Below, in pieces: positions 1 through 12,487 of a stretch of 64,000 bases of DNA. The position numbers and the translations under genes are program-made. The DNA is from Manihot esculenta (taxonomy: Eukaryota > Streptophyta > Magnoliopsida > Malpighiales > Euphorbiaceae). Under the pieces are notes generated by a model, which saw only the letters and a program-made list of their open reading frames with translations, made no database searches and was not told where the DNA came from. Where the stretch lies: assembly GCF_001659605.2 (NCBI RefSeq), contig NC_035168.2, positions 11,838,762 through 11,902,761 on the forward strand, read 5' to 3'. The number at the start of each line of letters is the position of its first letter. The stretch's first letter is position 1.

Positions 1-975
1 ATATTAAGGACAAGTACGATCATCATATTGATGATGATTTGCAAGGTACATATGTGTTGTTAGCTAACATGAGTCCTGAGCTTCAAGTATATTTATGAAT
101 GAGGAACGAAGAGTTGGACCTACGAGTGGCAAATGGAGCAAGAGTTGCTGTATTAGCTTTAGGAACTCATCGTCTGCCTTTACTTTCTAGCTTAGTATTA
201 GAATTGAATAATTGTTATTATATTCTAACACTTTGTGGAAACATTATTTTAGTTTTATTTTAGCCTTGAATAATGAATTTAAGTTTATTATTGAGAACAA
301 TACTTATTCTTTTTATAATAAAGGAGCTTATTATGAAACTGAAATTTATATAGATAATATACATAATGTTTCTTCTGAAAGGCTTATTCTCAATGTAAAT
401 AACAAGAGACTTAAATTAGATAATCAACATCTATCTTATCTTAGGCATTGTAGACTTGGTCACATAAATGAAACAATAATTACTAAGTTACATAAAGAAG
501 GATATCATGATCCATTTGATTATAAATCGTATGAAACTTGTAAAGCTTGTTTAATAGGTAAAATGACAAAAACACCTTTTTAAGGAAAAGATGAACTATC
601 ATAAGAATCATTGGACCTTATACATACAGATGTATATGGACCAATAACTAACCAAGCCATAGGTGGATACTCATATTTTATTATATTCACCGGTGACTAT
701 ACTAGATATAGTTATGTGTATTTAATAATATATAAATTTGAATCATTTGAAAAGTTCAAAGAATTCAAATCTGATGTTGAAAAAAGGATGGCACTTAGAT
801 TTGATTAAAGTGGTAAATATTTGAGTCAAGAGTTTTGTGATTATCTAATAGAGAATGAGATTCTCTCATAATGGATCCCAACACCACAACACAATGGAAT
901 TTCAGAAAGAAGAAACCATACTTTATTAAATATGGTACGATCCATGATGAGTCTTGTAGAGTTACCTCTATTCTT
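1..975 (+). pseudogene. Ty1/copia pol relic (GAG-pre-integrase and integrase part)
   Basis: This is a degenerate piece of a Ty1/copia polyprotein, cut by the window start on the left. Reading frames change repeatedly. Near 110-220 the residues ELDLRVANGARVAVLALGTH resemble the segment before the GAG-pre-integrase domain. At 212-583 a frame contains LRHCRLGHINE and ETCKACLIGKMTKTPF, the His/Cys zinc-binding part of the integrase. At 611-808 DLIHTDVYGPI and YSYFIIFTGDYTRYSYVYL match the start of the catalytic core. After a stop near 806 the readable residues QHNGISERRNHTLLN (about 890-930) give the region of the catalytic Glu. Homology ends abruptly near 975 in AT-rich DNA, and no reverse transcriptase follows. 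It is certainly non-functional. The assignment to copia rather than gypsy rests on the pre-integrase motif order. Confidence 0.85.
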
Positions 976-1516
976 ATTATTTTCAATTATTATCACTATT
1001 TTAATATTATTATATTGCAAAATAATAATTTTTTAATTTAAATTTTAATTATAGTTTTCATTGTCATTATTAAATTTTTTATGACCATATTAATTATTAT
1101 TAACGAAAGATAAATTGTCATTATTATTATAATTTAATAATCGATTATAGTATCATCGTAATTAGCATGAATGACTAGTGTATAATATTCTTGTTAATAA
1201 ATTTTAATGACAAAACTTCTTACAATAACATAACGAAATGATTTTCAATGATTGATTTTTAATATTTAACGATCAATTTTTCTCTTGTTAATGAATATTT
1301 TTTGTAGTGTTAATTGTAGCTCAATTACTTATAGACTTTTTTCCTACATCTCCTACTCACAGATAATAGGGTACAATATCATGCATACATCGATTTCCAT
1401 ACCTAATAAATAGATTATATGACCGATACATACTTTAAGAGCTCTAATGTTATATATCTATTAGGATAATATGACTCCTGGAATGATGAAACTTAAAGTA
1501 ATTACAATATAAAGTA
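976..1516. other. AT-rich intergenic DNA
   Basis: No gene or recognisable repeat boundary is seen. The stretch is rich in ATT/TAA triplets and ends at the target site of the Ty3/gypsy element that follows. Confidence 0.6.
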
Positions 1517-1521
1517 CCCTA

Positions 1522-3886
1522 TGTAATACCCGGCTAGATCAGGCATCGGAATTCTTACCGTCCGGTGGAATTTGAGGATGTCGGAGCTGCTAGAAGGGTA
1601 AGCTAAGAGTTTTCTAAAATGTTTTAAGTATTTTATATGGGTTGAATGAGTTTTGGATTAAGTTTTGAAGAGAAAAGACTATGGGGACTTTTGCCATGTT
1701 CGACCGCCGAAGGTAATGTTCGGCCGCCGAAAGTGCTATAGATTCAGCTTTCGAAGGTCATGTTCGGCCCCCGAACGTTGCATGGTTTTGCATGCAGGTT
1801 TGGCAGCCGAAGGTGAGTCGGCCAGCCCTCTATTTCAGCGCCTCCAGTCGGTGAAATGGATGGATTTCTGTTCCTTTCACTTCCTGAGGTGAGGCCACGT
1901 TCTCCATGAGTCACTTGTTTTGTTTTTATCACCTTATTAAGTTTTATTGGGTTGGTTGTGAAGGGTTTAAGGGAAAAGAGAGGTTTGGTAGTTTGGAGAA
2001 GGTGAAAGGAAGGTGGTGCTTATCCTTAGGTTCAGGTTGATCAGCTTCTGTTTTCAGGAGGTAAGGGCAGCTTTTTCACTTGTTTTAATGATTTATAATA
2101 GCTTTTAAAGAGGGTAAGGGTAGAGATGCATGTATAGGGTTAAAGTTTAGTTTTTGATGAGTTATGCATGCAAGCTTCTATATGTGTTATGTTTGTTGTT
2201 TTGTTGGGGTTGTAAGTTAGTTTTGGACCCATTTGTTCATATACTTGAGTATATGTGTGTTGAGGAGTGGAGTTATGCATGTTTTGGGTGTTGGATGGAT
2301 TGAGGAGCTTGGTGGTGTCCGAAGCTGAGTTCTGGATGAACTCAGGTTCGGCAGCCGAAGGAGCATTCGGCCGCCGAACCTCTTGCATGGTGGCTTAGGC
2401 TGCCACAGCTTGCCCCCGAGTGTGTTAAGGTTCGGCTCTGTTTAGGGGTTTCGGCCGCCGAAGGTGCTGCCGAAGGTTAGAGACTTTCGTCTCTGGAGTG
2501 TGTTGTGGCCCCCGAACCTTGCCCCCGAAAGGGTTCGGCAGCCGAAAGTGGAGATTCGGCCGTCGAAAGTATGCGAGTTTCGGCTCTGGACAAGGCATTC
2601 GGCCGCCGAACCTGCTGCCGAATGTGTTCTATCTAGCTTTTCTTTTGCATGCTTTATGTGATTGTTCTAAGAGCTTGTTAAGGGGTTTTAGGGAAGTTGT
2701 TTAAGAGTTGTGCTCAGAGTATGTTAGACACCTCATTCGAGTCCATTTGTGTAGGATTGGACCCGAGAGATCGAGGAGGTCACCAGTGGTAGGTGTTGCT
2801 GAGTCAGGTCTGTGTTCTGCTAGCGGAGCAGAGGTGAGTAGAACTAAACTTAATCTTTATACTAAGAAAATGGAATGCTTTAGCACAGATCATGCATCAT
2901 GAATACCATGTTATGTAATAGGATGACTGCATTAGAATCACGAATATGGTGCATTGCATTATTTACTGATAGTGGGGATTGGACCAAGGCGACATCAATA
3001 GCCCACGATCTGTCATGGCAGTGAAAATCCTGTGTGAGTTCCTCTGGGAATCGGGTGCCGACAGAGGGAGTTTTGAGGTCATGTCTAATCCGAGATGTGA
3101 AATGTTTGTGTTGTGCCACATTCATGTAAGTGTGTATTAATGAACTGTTTTTCAGTGTTTCTACTCACTGGGCTTTAGAAGCTCATCCCTTTCCCTTAAT
3201 CCCAGTTTTGCAGGTTCAGTATCGCAGGGAAGTCAGCAACAGCAGAGTGTTGATTAGACGACTGCATGTGTAATAGCTTAGTGTGGACATGATGTAAATT
3301 CAAGAGATATATGTAAAGGCTTGTAATAGATAGTAAGATCGTATGATATGGTTTAGAATGTGCTTTGCCTAGTGTGTGTTGATCCCTAGTATTTGCATGT
3401 ATCCTGTTTTATGTTTCTTGATGAGAAATGAGTCAAAACAAACTTAATAAATGTTATGTTTCGAAAACCCAGTGAATTATAACTTTGAGGGAAGACAGGG
3501 TTTAATTCCCTTGACCCAAGACCAGTGTAGAGGGAAGACCAGGTTTGATTCCTGTGACTCTATGGTAGCCAAGGTTAACTTAAGATATGCTGACCCTACA
3601 GAGTGGGTTCTATGTTTCAGAGCATAGTGCATGGAGGTTACTTGGTAGAGTATCACTGGTTTAGCCTGAGGGCTATTTCAGATTGAGATATCCGATGTTT
3701 TAAAGGTTAAGTCTGGTAGTTTTACAAAAAAAGTTTCAAAGACTAGTAGTCGAGTCGGATCATGTATGGGATCTTTGGAGTTCAGGTTAGGCTCGCTACG
3801 GGTTCTGGCAGCCTTAAGCCGATCTGGATCCTAGCGCCGAGCAGTTTGGGCCATTACAGAGAGGTACTAGTTTCCGGGCTGTTACA
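1522..3886 (+). repeat. E1 5' LTR
   Basis: It has TG...CA ends and is 2,365 bp long. It carries many copies of the imperfect palindrome TTCGGCCGCCGAA and its TTCGGCAGCCGAA variant (for example near 1,705-1,735, 2,346-2,380, 2,452-2,475 and 2,530-2,615). A GTGAG splice-donor-like site lies at 1,889-1,893. The TATAAAAG seen in the other LTRs is degenerate here (CTATTTCAG near 1,830). Confidence 0.95.
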
Positions 3887-3888
3887 GA

Positions 3889-3900
3889 TGGTATCAGAGC
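3889..3900 (+). other. E1 primer-binding site (tRNA-Met type)
   Basis: TGGTATCAGAGC lies two bases after the 5' LTR. It is complementary to the 3' end of plant initiator tRNA-Met, the usual minus-strand primer of this group. Confidence 0.9.
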
Positions 3901-4167
3901 ATAGGGTCCTCAACAGTACGGTGTGTGAGCACGTTTGTTCAAGGATTAGAGCTCCCACATCGGAAAGAGGTTGATTCAGTCATAGAAAGGCAAGCACAAT
4001 AAGTAAAAATCATGTCCACTAGGTTGTTAAGTTTTGTTTTGCATGCTGATATGAAATGTCATGATGTATGCTATGCATGTATATGTTCTAGTTCATGTGT
4101 CTTTCATATGAACGATATGTGTGCTAATGTTTGTCTATTGGTGTTTTGTGTTTTCAGAAGAGCTAAG

Positions 4168-5700
4168 ATGAGTGGAAGTAGTCCTCAGATTGATTCAGAT
4201 CCGTCTGAAGGGTCTTTTGATGAAAGCAGGGAAGGAATGGATCTAGGGAGAGTATCTGGAGATAGGAAAGAGATGGAAGTGGATGTGCAAAAAAGGGAGG
4301 TAGGTTTGTAGGTGAATATGGACAAAGAGTCTTTAGAGGATATGCAGGCCAAGGATTCCAGAATTTCAGGTATAGGAGAGAATGATCCCTCTACTTGGAG
4401 CACAGCTACCTTAAAAGGAGTGAAATGGGGCAGCACTAGCAAGAAAAAGGTCAGAGGACTTAGAAGGTCAAAGCAAAAGGAGTGGGGTAGGACTAGGAAG
4501 GGTAGGTTGTGGAAGCGTTTTAGAGTAGGGTGTGGGAGGTGTGGACGGTTGCATAAGGGAGTTTGTCGTGTAGGGATAACAGGATGTTGTAGGTGTGGTC
4601 AGGAAGGGCATATGATACGTGAGTGTCCTGTTGAGCCTTGGATAGTTCAGTCCCAGCGGACATTTTCTGGTAGAGCTGTTCAGCAGGAGGCAGCCACATT
4701 TGACACAGAAGTGCCAGGTATGCTTGTGTTTTTGGGTAGTCTGTTGTCTATATGTTGTGAGATTCGTACAGGAAAACAGAATTAGATGATCAGAGTAGCA
4801 AGTAAGAAATAGGAATTCTGAGGAAAGGGAATAGCTAGAGTTGCTATGAAATGTGGTAACCTTGAGTTGTTACTTGTAGTTATAGTAAGAATGATCTTTT
4901 CATCTCATAGTTTCGAGTAAAAGAAAGAGAAAAGAAGAAAGACGAAGGTTAGAAAGAGAATAGAGTGAGTCTGGGAATAGGTGGTTGTTGAGGCAGAGAA
5001 AGTGCCAGTCTTTTCTTTCGTAAAATTCCCGTGGGAAGTTCCGTTAGCTTTGGCTTGGATCTTCACCCTGATTCTATAGGAGGCTATCACATCGAACACG
5101 GTGACGTCAGGTACGTTCACTGGAAGTGTTTGGATGCATATGCTATTTGGTTTGGACCCTAGTGTTTCGCCTTCCTTTTTGTTTGTGAGCCTTGGATAGG
5201 GTGGGTTTGATGACTTCTGAGCAGTAGAGAGTTTTCTTTGGGTTAGGCCCGAGTGTGATCCATCTGTGGCAGAGTCAATCTGTCGGTTCAGTTCAGAGTA
5301 TGTTCAGAGTAGTGGATGCAATCCAGCTGACCTTATGGTTCTAGGGGTGACTGGTGATGTCAACCTAGGGCGGATTGGCTAGCTACTCATGGTACTACCT
5401 GTGTCTACAGAGACAAGGTAGGAGAGGTCAGAGTATAGAGGCTAGGATGGATCAGAGTTAGTCCGTTGAGAGGACAGAGTATAGGGATGCCTAGAAGTTG
5501 GTGTCAGCCCCGCAAGCTCATAGTTGTCAGGAAAGGTTGCTAGGGGGTTCTCGCTCTTGTGAGCAAGGTTTGCAATCAGGTCAGGGAATCAGCCTCAAGT
5601 GCCTGTTTCCAGTATGGAGGCTTAGTAGCTAAGGGGTTTTATCTGACTTAGTACCTCACACTGGAATGTTTCAGAGTTGTGATGGGAAACGAAGGATGAA
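4168..5700 (+). pseudogene. E1 gag / protease / early-RT relic
   Basis: A possible Gag start at ATG 4,168 sits ten bases after a TTTTCAG acceptor-like site, as in E2 and E3. The frame stops near 4,311. A second frame, 4,312-4,785, carries the basic linker and two Cys clusters, including a CCHC knuckle CCRCGQEGHMIRECP near 4,585-4,630. That matches E3 at 58,494, but most of the capsid domain that precedes it in E3 is absent. From 5,230 to about 5,480 the DNA aligns with E3's protease region (58,890-59,090). From about 5,490 to 5,680 it aligns with the protease-RT linker and the first RT residues. It then stops, and the rest of RT, RNase H, integrase and chromodomain are deleted. Several stops and frameshifts make it non-coding. 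Confidence 0.8.
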
Positions 5701-5993
5701 TTCTGGAGCTTTTATAGTACCTGTCAATGGTGACTACGTATGTCTAGTTAAGAGTGATCTAGAAAGAACAGCTAGTAAAGATTGATTGTGGTTTTTCCTA
5801 GGTAAAACCTAGATTTGAGTATTATCTGTTGAGAGTTCGAATGTGAAAGTGAGAAAAGAGATTAGTATAGAAAGGATAAAGAGAACAAAAGAGTAAGGAT
5901 CAGAGTAGCGCAGCGGAAGCTGTAAAGTTCAGGAATAGAGTTCGTTCTTGATTGTTTATTGTTTGTTTTTAACATTCGAGGAAGAATGGTTTT

Positions 5994-6007
5994 AAAGGGG
6001 GGAAGAT
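5994..6007 (+). other. E1 polypurine tract
   Basis: AAAGGGGGGAAGAT sits directly before the 3' LTR. It is the expected primer for plus-strand DNA synthesis. Confidence 0.85.
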
Positions 6008-8372
6008 TGTAATACCCGGCTAGATCAGGCATCAGAATTCTTACCGTCCGGTGGAATTTGAGGATGTCAGAGCTGCTAGAAGGGTAAGCTAAGAGTTTTC
6101 TAAAATGTTTTAAGTATTTTATATGGGTTGAATGAGTTTTGGATTAAGTTTTGAAGAGAAAAGACTATGGGGACTTTTGCCATGTTCGGCCGCCGAAGGT
6201 AATGTTCGGCCGCCGAAAGTGCTATAGATTCAGCTTCCGAAGGTCATGTTCGGCCCCCGAACGTTGCATGGTTTTGCATGCAGGTTTGGCAGCCGAAGGT
6301 GAGTCGGCCAACCCTCTATTTCAGCGCCTCCAGTCGGTGAAATGGATGGATTTCTGTTCCTTTCACTTCCTGAGGTGAGGCCACGTCCTCCATGAGTCAC
6401 TTGTTTTGTTTTTATCACCTTATTAAGTTTTATTGGGTTGGTTGTGAAGGGTTTAAGGGAAAAGAGAGGTTTGGTAGTTTGGAGAAGGTGAAGGGAAGGT
6501 GGTGCTTGTCCTTAGGTTCAGGTTGATCAGCTTCTATTTTCAGGAGGTAAGGGCAGCTTTTTCACTTGTTTTAATGATTTATAATAGCTTTTAAAGAGGG
6601 TAAGGGTAGAGATGCATGTATAGGGTTAAAGTTTAGTTTTTGATGAGTTATGCATGCAAGCTTCTATATGTGTTATGTTTGTTGTTTTGTTGGGGTTGTA
6701 AGTTAGTTTTGGACCCCTTTGTTCATATACTTGAGTATATGTGTGTTGAGGAGTGGAGTTATGCATGTTTTGGGTGTTGGATGGATTGAGGAGCTTGGTG
6801 GTGCCCGAAGCTGAGTTCTGGATGAACTCAGGTTCGGCAGCCGAAGGAGCATTCGGCCGCCGAACCTCTTGCATGGTGGCTTAGGCTGCCACAGCTTGCC
6901 CCCGAGTGTGTTAAGGTTCGGCTCTGTTTAGGGGTTTCGGCCACCGAAGGTGCTGCCGAAGGTTAGAGACTTTCGTCTCTGGAGTGTGTTGTGGCCCCCG
7001 AACCTTGCCCCCAAAAGGGTTCGGCAGCCGAAAGTGGAGATTTGGCCGCCGAAAGTATGCGAGTTTCGGCTCTGGACAAGGCATTCGGCCGCCGAACCTG
7101 CTGCCGAATGTGTTCTGTCTAGCTTTTCTTTTGCATGCTTTATGTGATTGTTCTAAGAGCTTGTTAAGGGGTTTTGGGGAAGTTGTTTAAGAGTTGTGCT
7201 CAGAGTATGTTAGACACCTCATTCGAGTCCATTTGTGTAGGATTGGACCCGAGAGATCGAGGAGGTCACCAGTGGTAGGTGTTGCTGAGTCAGGTCTGTG
7301 TTCTGCTAGCGGAGCAGAGGTGAGTAGAACTAAACTTAATCTTTATACTAAGAAAATGGAATGCTTTAGCACAGATCATGCATCATGAATACCATGTTAT
7401 GTAATAGGATGACTGCATTAGAATCACGAATATGGTGCATTGCATTATTTACTGATAGTGGGGATTGGACCAAGGCGACATCAATAGCCCACGATCTGTC
7501 ATGGCAGTGAAAATCCTGTGTGAGTTCCTCTAGGAATCGGGTGCCGACAGAGGGAATTTTGAGGTCATGTCTAATCCGAGATGTGAAATGTTTGTGTTGT
7601 GCCACATTCATGTAAGTGTGTATTAATGAACTGTTTTTCAGTGTTTCTACTCACTGGGCTTTAGAAGCTCATCCCTTTCCCTTAATCCCAGTTTTGCAGG
7701 TTCAGTATCGCAGGGAAGTCAGCAACAGCAGAGTGTTGATTAGACGACTGCATGTGTAATAGCTTAGTGTGGACATGATGTAAATTCAAGAGATATATGT
7801 AAAGGCCTGTAATACATAGTAAGATTGTATGATATGATTTAGAATGTGCTTTGCCTAGTGTGTGTTGATCCCTAGTATTTGCATGTATCCTGTTTTATGT
7901 TTCTTGATGAGAAATGAGTCAAAACAGACTTAATAAATGTTATGTTTCGAAAACCCAGTGAATTATAACTGTGAGGGAAGACAGGGTTTAATTCCCTTGA
8001 CCCAAGACCAGTGCAAAGGGAAGACCAGGTTTGATTCCTGTGACTCTATGGTAGCCAAGGTTAACTTAAGATATGCTGACCCTACAGAGTGGGTTCTATG
8101 TTTCAGAGCATAGTGCATGGAGGTTACTTGGTAGAGTATCACTGGTTTAGCCTGAGGGCTATTTCAGATTGAGATATCTGATGTTTTAAAGGTTAAGTCT
8201 GGTAGTTTTACAAAAAAAGTTTCAAAGACTAGTAGTCGAGTCGGATCATGTATGGGATGTTTGGAGTTCAGGTTAGGCTCGCTACGGGTTCTGGCAGCCT
8301 TAAGCCGATCTGGATCCTAGCGCCGAGCAGTTTGGGCCATTACAGAGAGGTACTGGTTTCCGGGCTGTTACA
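6008..8372 (+). repeat. E1 3' LTR
   Basis: It is the same length as the 5' LTR (2,365 bp) and close to it in sequence, with scattered transitions. It ends in GTTACA and is followed by the second CCCTA target copy. Confidence 0.95.
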
Positions 8373-8377
8373 CCCTA

Positions 8378-10497
8378 GATCATTTTAACACATTGGACTA
8401 TTTACTAATCTCATTTATTTTATTTTGAGTTCATAGTTATGTTATATTCCTAAATAAAATATAATTGACCACTGATAAATACAAAATAATATGATACTTC
8501 CTACATGATCGTACTATTCTCTTGATACTCTCAATCTTAATTCACTTTACTTTTCAAGAAATATCTCATCAGGTTGAATCATTGATGACCATTTAATAAT
8601 ATCTTCCTACAGAAAATGATAAATTATGTCTCAATTAATATATTATAGTCTTGAAGATATTAAAAATATTACTTGTAAATTATAGGGCCTCACACAATAA
8701 TAAATAAAGATCATTGCTTGTATTTCTATTTTGGTCATAAGTGAATGCGGTATAGCTCACATGCTACGATATATTCTCTATTTCTAATGGAGTGCAAGTC
8801 CTTATTCAAAATATCATATAGATAATAATTTGAGTATACCTAATGCTTAAATTTGAATTTTCTTAACTAAATTTGACCTTTAACTTTCTCAAAATTTGCA
8901 GTTTGGTCCTTGTTAGAAGTCGCAAATTTTTATTTTATTTTTTATTATTTATTTTAGAAATTTTGAAAATTGCACTTTTTTCCTCAACCTTTTGCAATTT
9001 TCAGTTTAGCCCTTTTTAATGTGATCGAAACTAAAAAAAACAAATTAACTAAAATGAAGCTTACAGGAAATAAAGTTTATCGGCGTGTGGACTTCTTTTA
9101 ATTATATTTTGGGCTTTATTATGGACTGATATGAATTAAGTATGCATGTACTTCATTAATTTATTATATGCTTGTTTATTCTAACTTATAGCCAAGCGTG
9201 TGGGCCTATGTTTAAGTCCAATCCACCTCAAATATTGAGAATTGTGTTTTATTTATTTTCTTTTACATATTATAATTAGGTTTAAGACTTATCTAAGGAT
9301 TTTAAAGTCCAATTCATGTAGGACTCATTTTGAACTAGAAACTTATTAACTAGTTAAAATTTTAGCTTGTTTTGTCTACTAGTCTTAGGATTAGGCATTC
9401 CTATTAGGGTTAGGATGTATTCAAGGGAATAAATACCTTATTTTATCATTGTAAACAACATATTTTCTTTGATAAATATTATTGAGAGTTCCTCACTCAT
9501 AAATAAAGATTCTTGTTGGTTTTGCCTCAGAAATTGATTCAACTTATCAAGTAAGTATAAACTTGTAGCACCAATTCAATTCTTGTTACTTTATTATACT
9601 CTTTATTACCAAGTGCTTGTTGATATGGGGGTAAAGGGTTTTGTTAGATTGATTGAATTTATATTTGGGAACATCTATTGAAACAAAGGTGATTCTTACT
9701 TTGTTCTTAAATTGTTGCCATATCATTTTTTCGTATTAGAGTGATACGAAACTCCAGATTAACAATGCAATCTAAAACCATAATACTCAATAATATCAAG
9801 TTACATGCCAAGATTAATTCCTAAGCATTCTACTATACCTTTGAATAATGAATAAACAAGAATGTAGATAATTGAACAAGGAAACAAGAATGGAATTGCC
9901 AAGAATTTACTAATCTTGATAAGATGTCAATTCTTGATGCAATACAAAGTTAAAAAAATTCGCTTTAGAATTTTTATTAACAAAAAAAAAATAATATTAT
10001 TCACAAAATAAGACTTGAAATTCATGGCTGCAACTTATAAGAGTTTTTATAGCCTTCTAAAACCCTAATACTAGTGGTAAAAAGATTAATTCCAATGTAG
10101 GAAAGATTCTTAGTCAAACAGTCAAACTTTTCTCAACAAGGAATTCAATAAAGATCATTTTCTTAGTTGGACTAGGAGAAATCTTTCTCCTTATGAGATG
10201 CACTAAATTAGCCACCTAAATTGGGCCAATTTAACTTAAAATAAGTTTACTAAAATAACAAAATGGACCTGGTTGCAATTCAGGCCCAACATGCTATGTG
10301 GCCAGAAGTGTGCTACAACCAGCCTATGTGGCTTCTTTTTCTAACTCCATTACTCCTTTGCTTCAATCATGTTCATGAACTCTTTATCTCATGGATTTTC
10401 ATATGTCATGAACTTGGACTTTTCCTCGTATGCTTTCATTCTTTCGCAAACAACTTGTTGTGCTAAGTGTTGAAGCAATATTTTGATTTTCTTTGCA
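8378..10497. other. AT-rich intergenic DNA with old retroelement traces
   Basis: No gene is supported. Around 9,100-9,750 the sequence resembles an LTR end (AATAAA-type signals near 9,505, then CGTATTAGAG near 9,741 resembling a decayed TGGTATCAGAG primer site), but no partner LTR was found. A short frame at 10,263-10,466 has no recognisable similarity. Confidence 0.4.
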
Positions 10498-10720
10498 CCT
10501 TAGAGCTTCTCCACTAGACTCAGGATAGGTAGTATAGGTTTTTTAATTGCATAATCATGTTGCACTTCCTCAAGGTTTCTAAGGTACAAAGCATGCCTTA
10601 GAGCTTCTCCAGTAGACTCATGATAGATAGTTTAGTTGCAGTTTTCTTGAGGGTTCTAAGGTATAGAGCATACCTTAGAGCTTCTCCACTAGGCTCAAGA
10701 TATGTAGCCTAGATTTTTTA
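10498..10720. repeat. Three diverged tandem repeats (about 75-100 bp units)
   Basis: The block CCTTAGAGCTTCTCCA followed by a TAGACTCA-like stretch starts at 10,498, 10,596 and 10,673. Spacers between blocks share AAGGTTTCTAAGGTA-like text. The origin is unknown. Confidence 0.75.
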
Positions 10721-12487
10721 AACTATATGAGGGTTTAATTCTTCCAAAATAGGAGATACGTAGGAAGCCTAAGAGAATCTAGGTGCAAACCTCAAAAGCA
10801 CGTTATTGAAGCATTAGGAAGGCCATTGTCAAAATATATCACATTATGTATGCAATGTAATAAAAAATATTTATAGAGGGAGAGAATTAGAATGGAACAT
10901 TTGACTCATAAACATGAACCTAAGTACTAAATCGATGATGAGTTTGGTCATTTGGTTGCCTAGATCACATATAATCGATTTGGATAGTAAGCCTTAAAGT
11001 TATTTCCAGTGGAGGAATGAGTCTCTATATATTCAAGAGAAATGGGTCTAAACTTAATTGTAACACTCGACCTCCTCCTCGATTTTCTGCTGATGCTACT
11101 TCTTCAAGTTAAGTTGATGTAATTGACATCTCTAATGAAGAAAGTGATGATGATAAAGACATTTTTTATGACACTCAAGAGATACTCAGGATGATCATTC
11201 TGCCAGTCAAGTATAATTTAACTTCATCATTTTATATAATAATTTATGAATGTCTTTCTACTTTATGTGTTCCAATATCGATTGTTACTTTTTTAATGAA
11301 TATTATTGTGATACTACTAAGAGCAAAAGATCCCCGATTTATTTATAATGTGAACAAGAACAACTACAAGTATAAAGTGGTAAAGTTTATTAATATTTTT
11401 GTTGAGGATTTAATATGCCTCACTTTTGTTGTGATACTCTATATCGCCAAATTTATTTAAGATATATTATGCCTCATTTGTGTTATAATTCTTAACGTTA
11501 ATATTATTGATCATGAGTTCCAATTGATGCTAATATTTTTCTGTTTATGAAATCAAACAACACATTCATGTTGAATTCATAAGATCTCACATTAGATTTA
11601 AAAGAAAGGTAATATATATTTATAGTAGTGAGATAGATCTCTACTGGAGATATGAATATGTGCCAAGGTCTCATAAGATGGGAGAATTGAAGAAGGGAGA
11701 GATTGAAAAGGGATGGATCCAATTTGTTATAGTTCATAAATTGAAGAAAGTTGATGAAGTGGAGCTCATCACGACTGCAAACTGACCTGCCCATATTCTT
11801 TTCCATGCCATAATCAGAAGGCTATATATGAAGATGATCTATATTATATCAACTCTCATAATGATATTCTAGTTGTGTTCATACATAAGTATTTGTATGG
11901 GGATTAGGATTTTCTAAATCTTAAATAATATTTAGATTTTGCTATATATTCATGTTTTATAATTATCATGAGTATGTTTTACCTGAAATGTTTATAATAT
12001 ATGCTTTCTTTTTTAATAATAATATGTTTGATTGAGGTTTTAATATATTATACACATATTAATAATCTAAACATATTTATCTCAAATATGACACTATTAT
12101 GATAATAATTAGATGGTTGCTATGTAATTAGAAATGGGATCTTTATAACGAAATTACAAGTAACTCTTTATGAATAAACATCATATATACTAAATAAATT
12201 TTGAATAATATAAAATTATTTCATTTATATTACCCAAAATAACTTTTTGGGTAATCAAACATAATTTAGACACAATTTTCTTACTATTATCAATACTAAA
12301 TTAAATATTTTCTAAGCTAATTTTGTGATTTTTGTTATATTTTGCAAAAAAACATGAAAAAGGCACAAAAGCGTAGAAACTGACTTGATCGGATGATTTG
12401 AGCAAATTATCCAATGTACTCCACAGAGGCCAGAAGATGCACAGAAACTCGAAACTGACTAGACCTGCAAATAGTGATTTGCCCAGA
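10721..12487. other. Intergenic DNA, no supported gene
   Basis: It is AT-rich. A short readable acidic stretch around 11,060-11,190 (for example VDVIDISNEESDDD) is interrupted by a stop and could be a transposase relic, but nothing decisive is present. Frames at 11,191-11,460 (plus) and 11,504-11,806 (minus) lack recognisable domains. Confidence 0.4.

Larger units (their letters stand above)
1517..8377 (+). mobile_element. E1: complete but defective Ty3/gypsy (Tekay-like) LTR retrotransposon
   Basis: The element runs from 1,522 to 8,372 and is bounded by the 5-bp target duplication CCCTA (1,517-1,521 and 8,373-8,377). Both LTRs are 2,365 bp, begin TGTAATACCCGG and end GGGCTGTTACA. The interior is only 2,121 bp, with a tRNA-Met-type primer site, a gag/protease/early-RT relic and a polypurine tract. 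By eye the LTRs differ at roughly 30 positions, nearly all transitions, with no net indel, so insertion was fairly recent although the interior is ruined. The interior aligns in pieces with that of E3 (54.7-64 kb). The capsid part of gag and everything from RT to chromodomain are missing. Movement would need enzymes from a relative such as E3. Confidence 0.95.

Noticed and set aside
1665..2704. Many 60-100-residue frames rich in FGRR, RPPN, SAAE and PPK text (also in 4.6-7.2, 46.6-47.9, 54.3-55.8 and 62.3-63.4 kb)
   Set aside because: They are translations of the repeated TTCGGCCGCCGAA palindrome in six frames inside LTRs, not proteins.
10263..10466. 67-residue plus-strand frame
   Set aside because: No promoter, no recognisable domain, and it is surrounded by repeat remnants.
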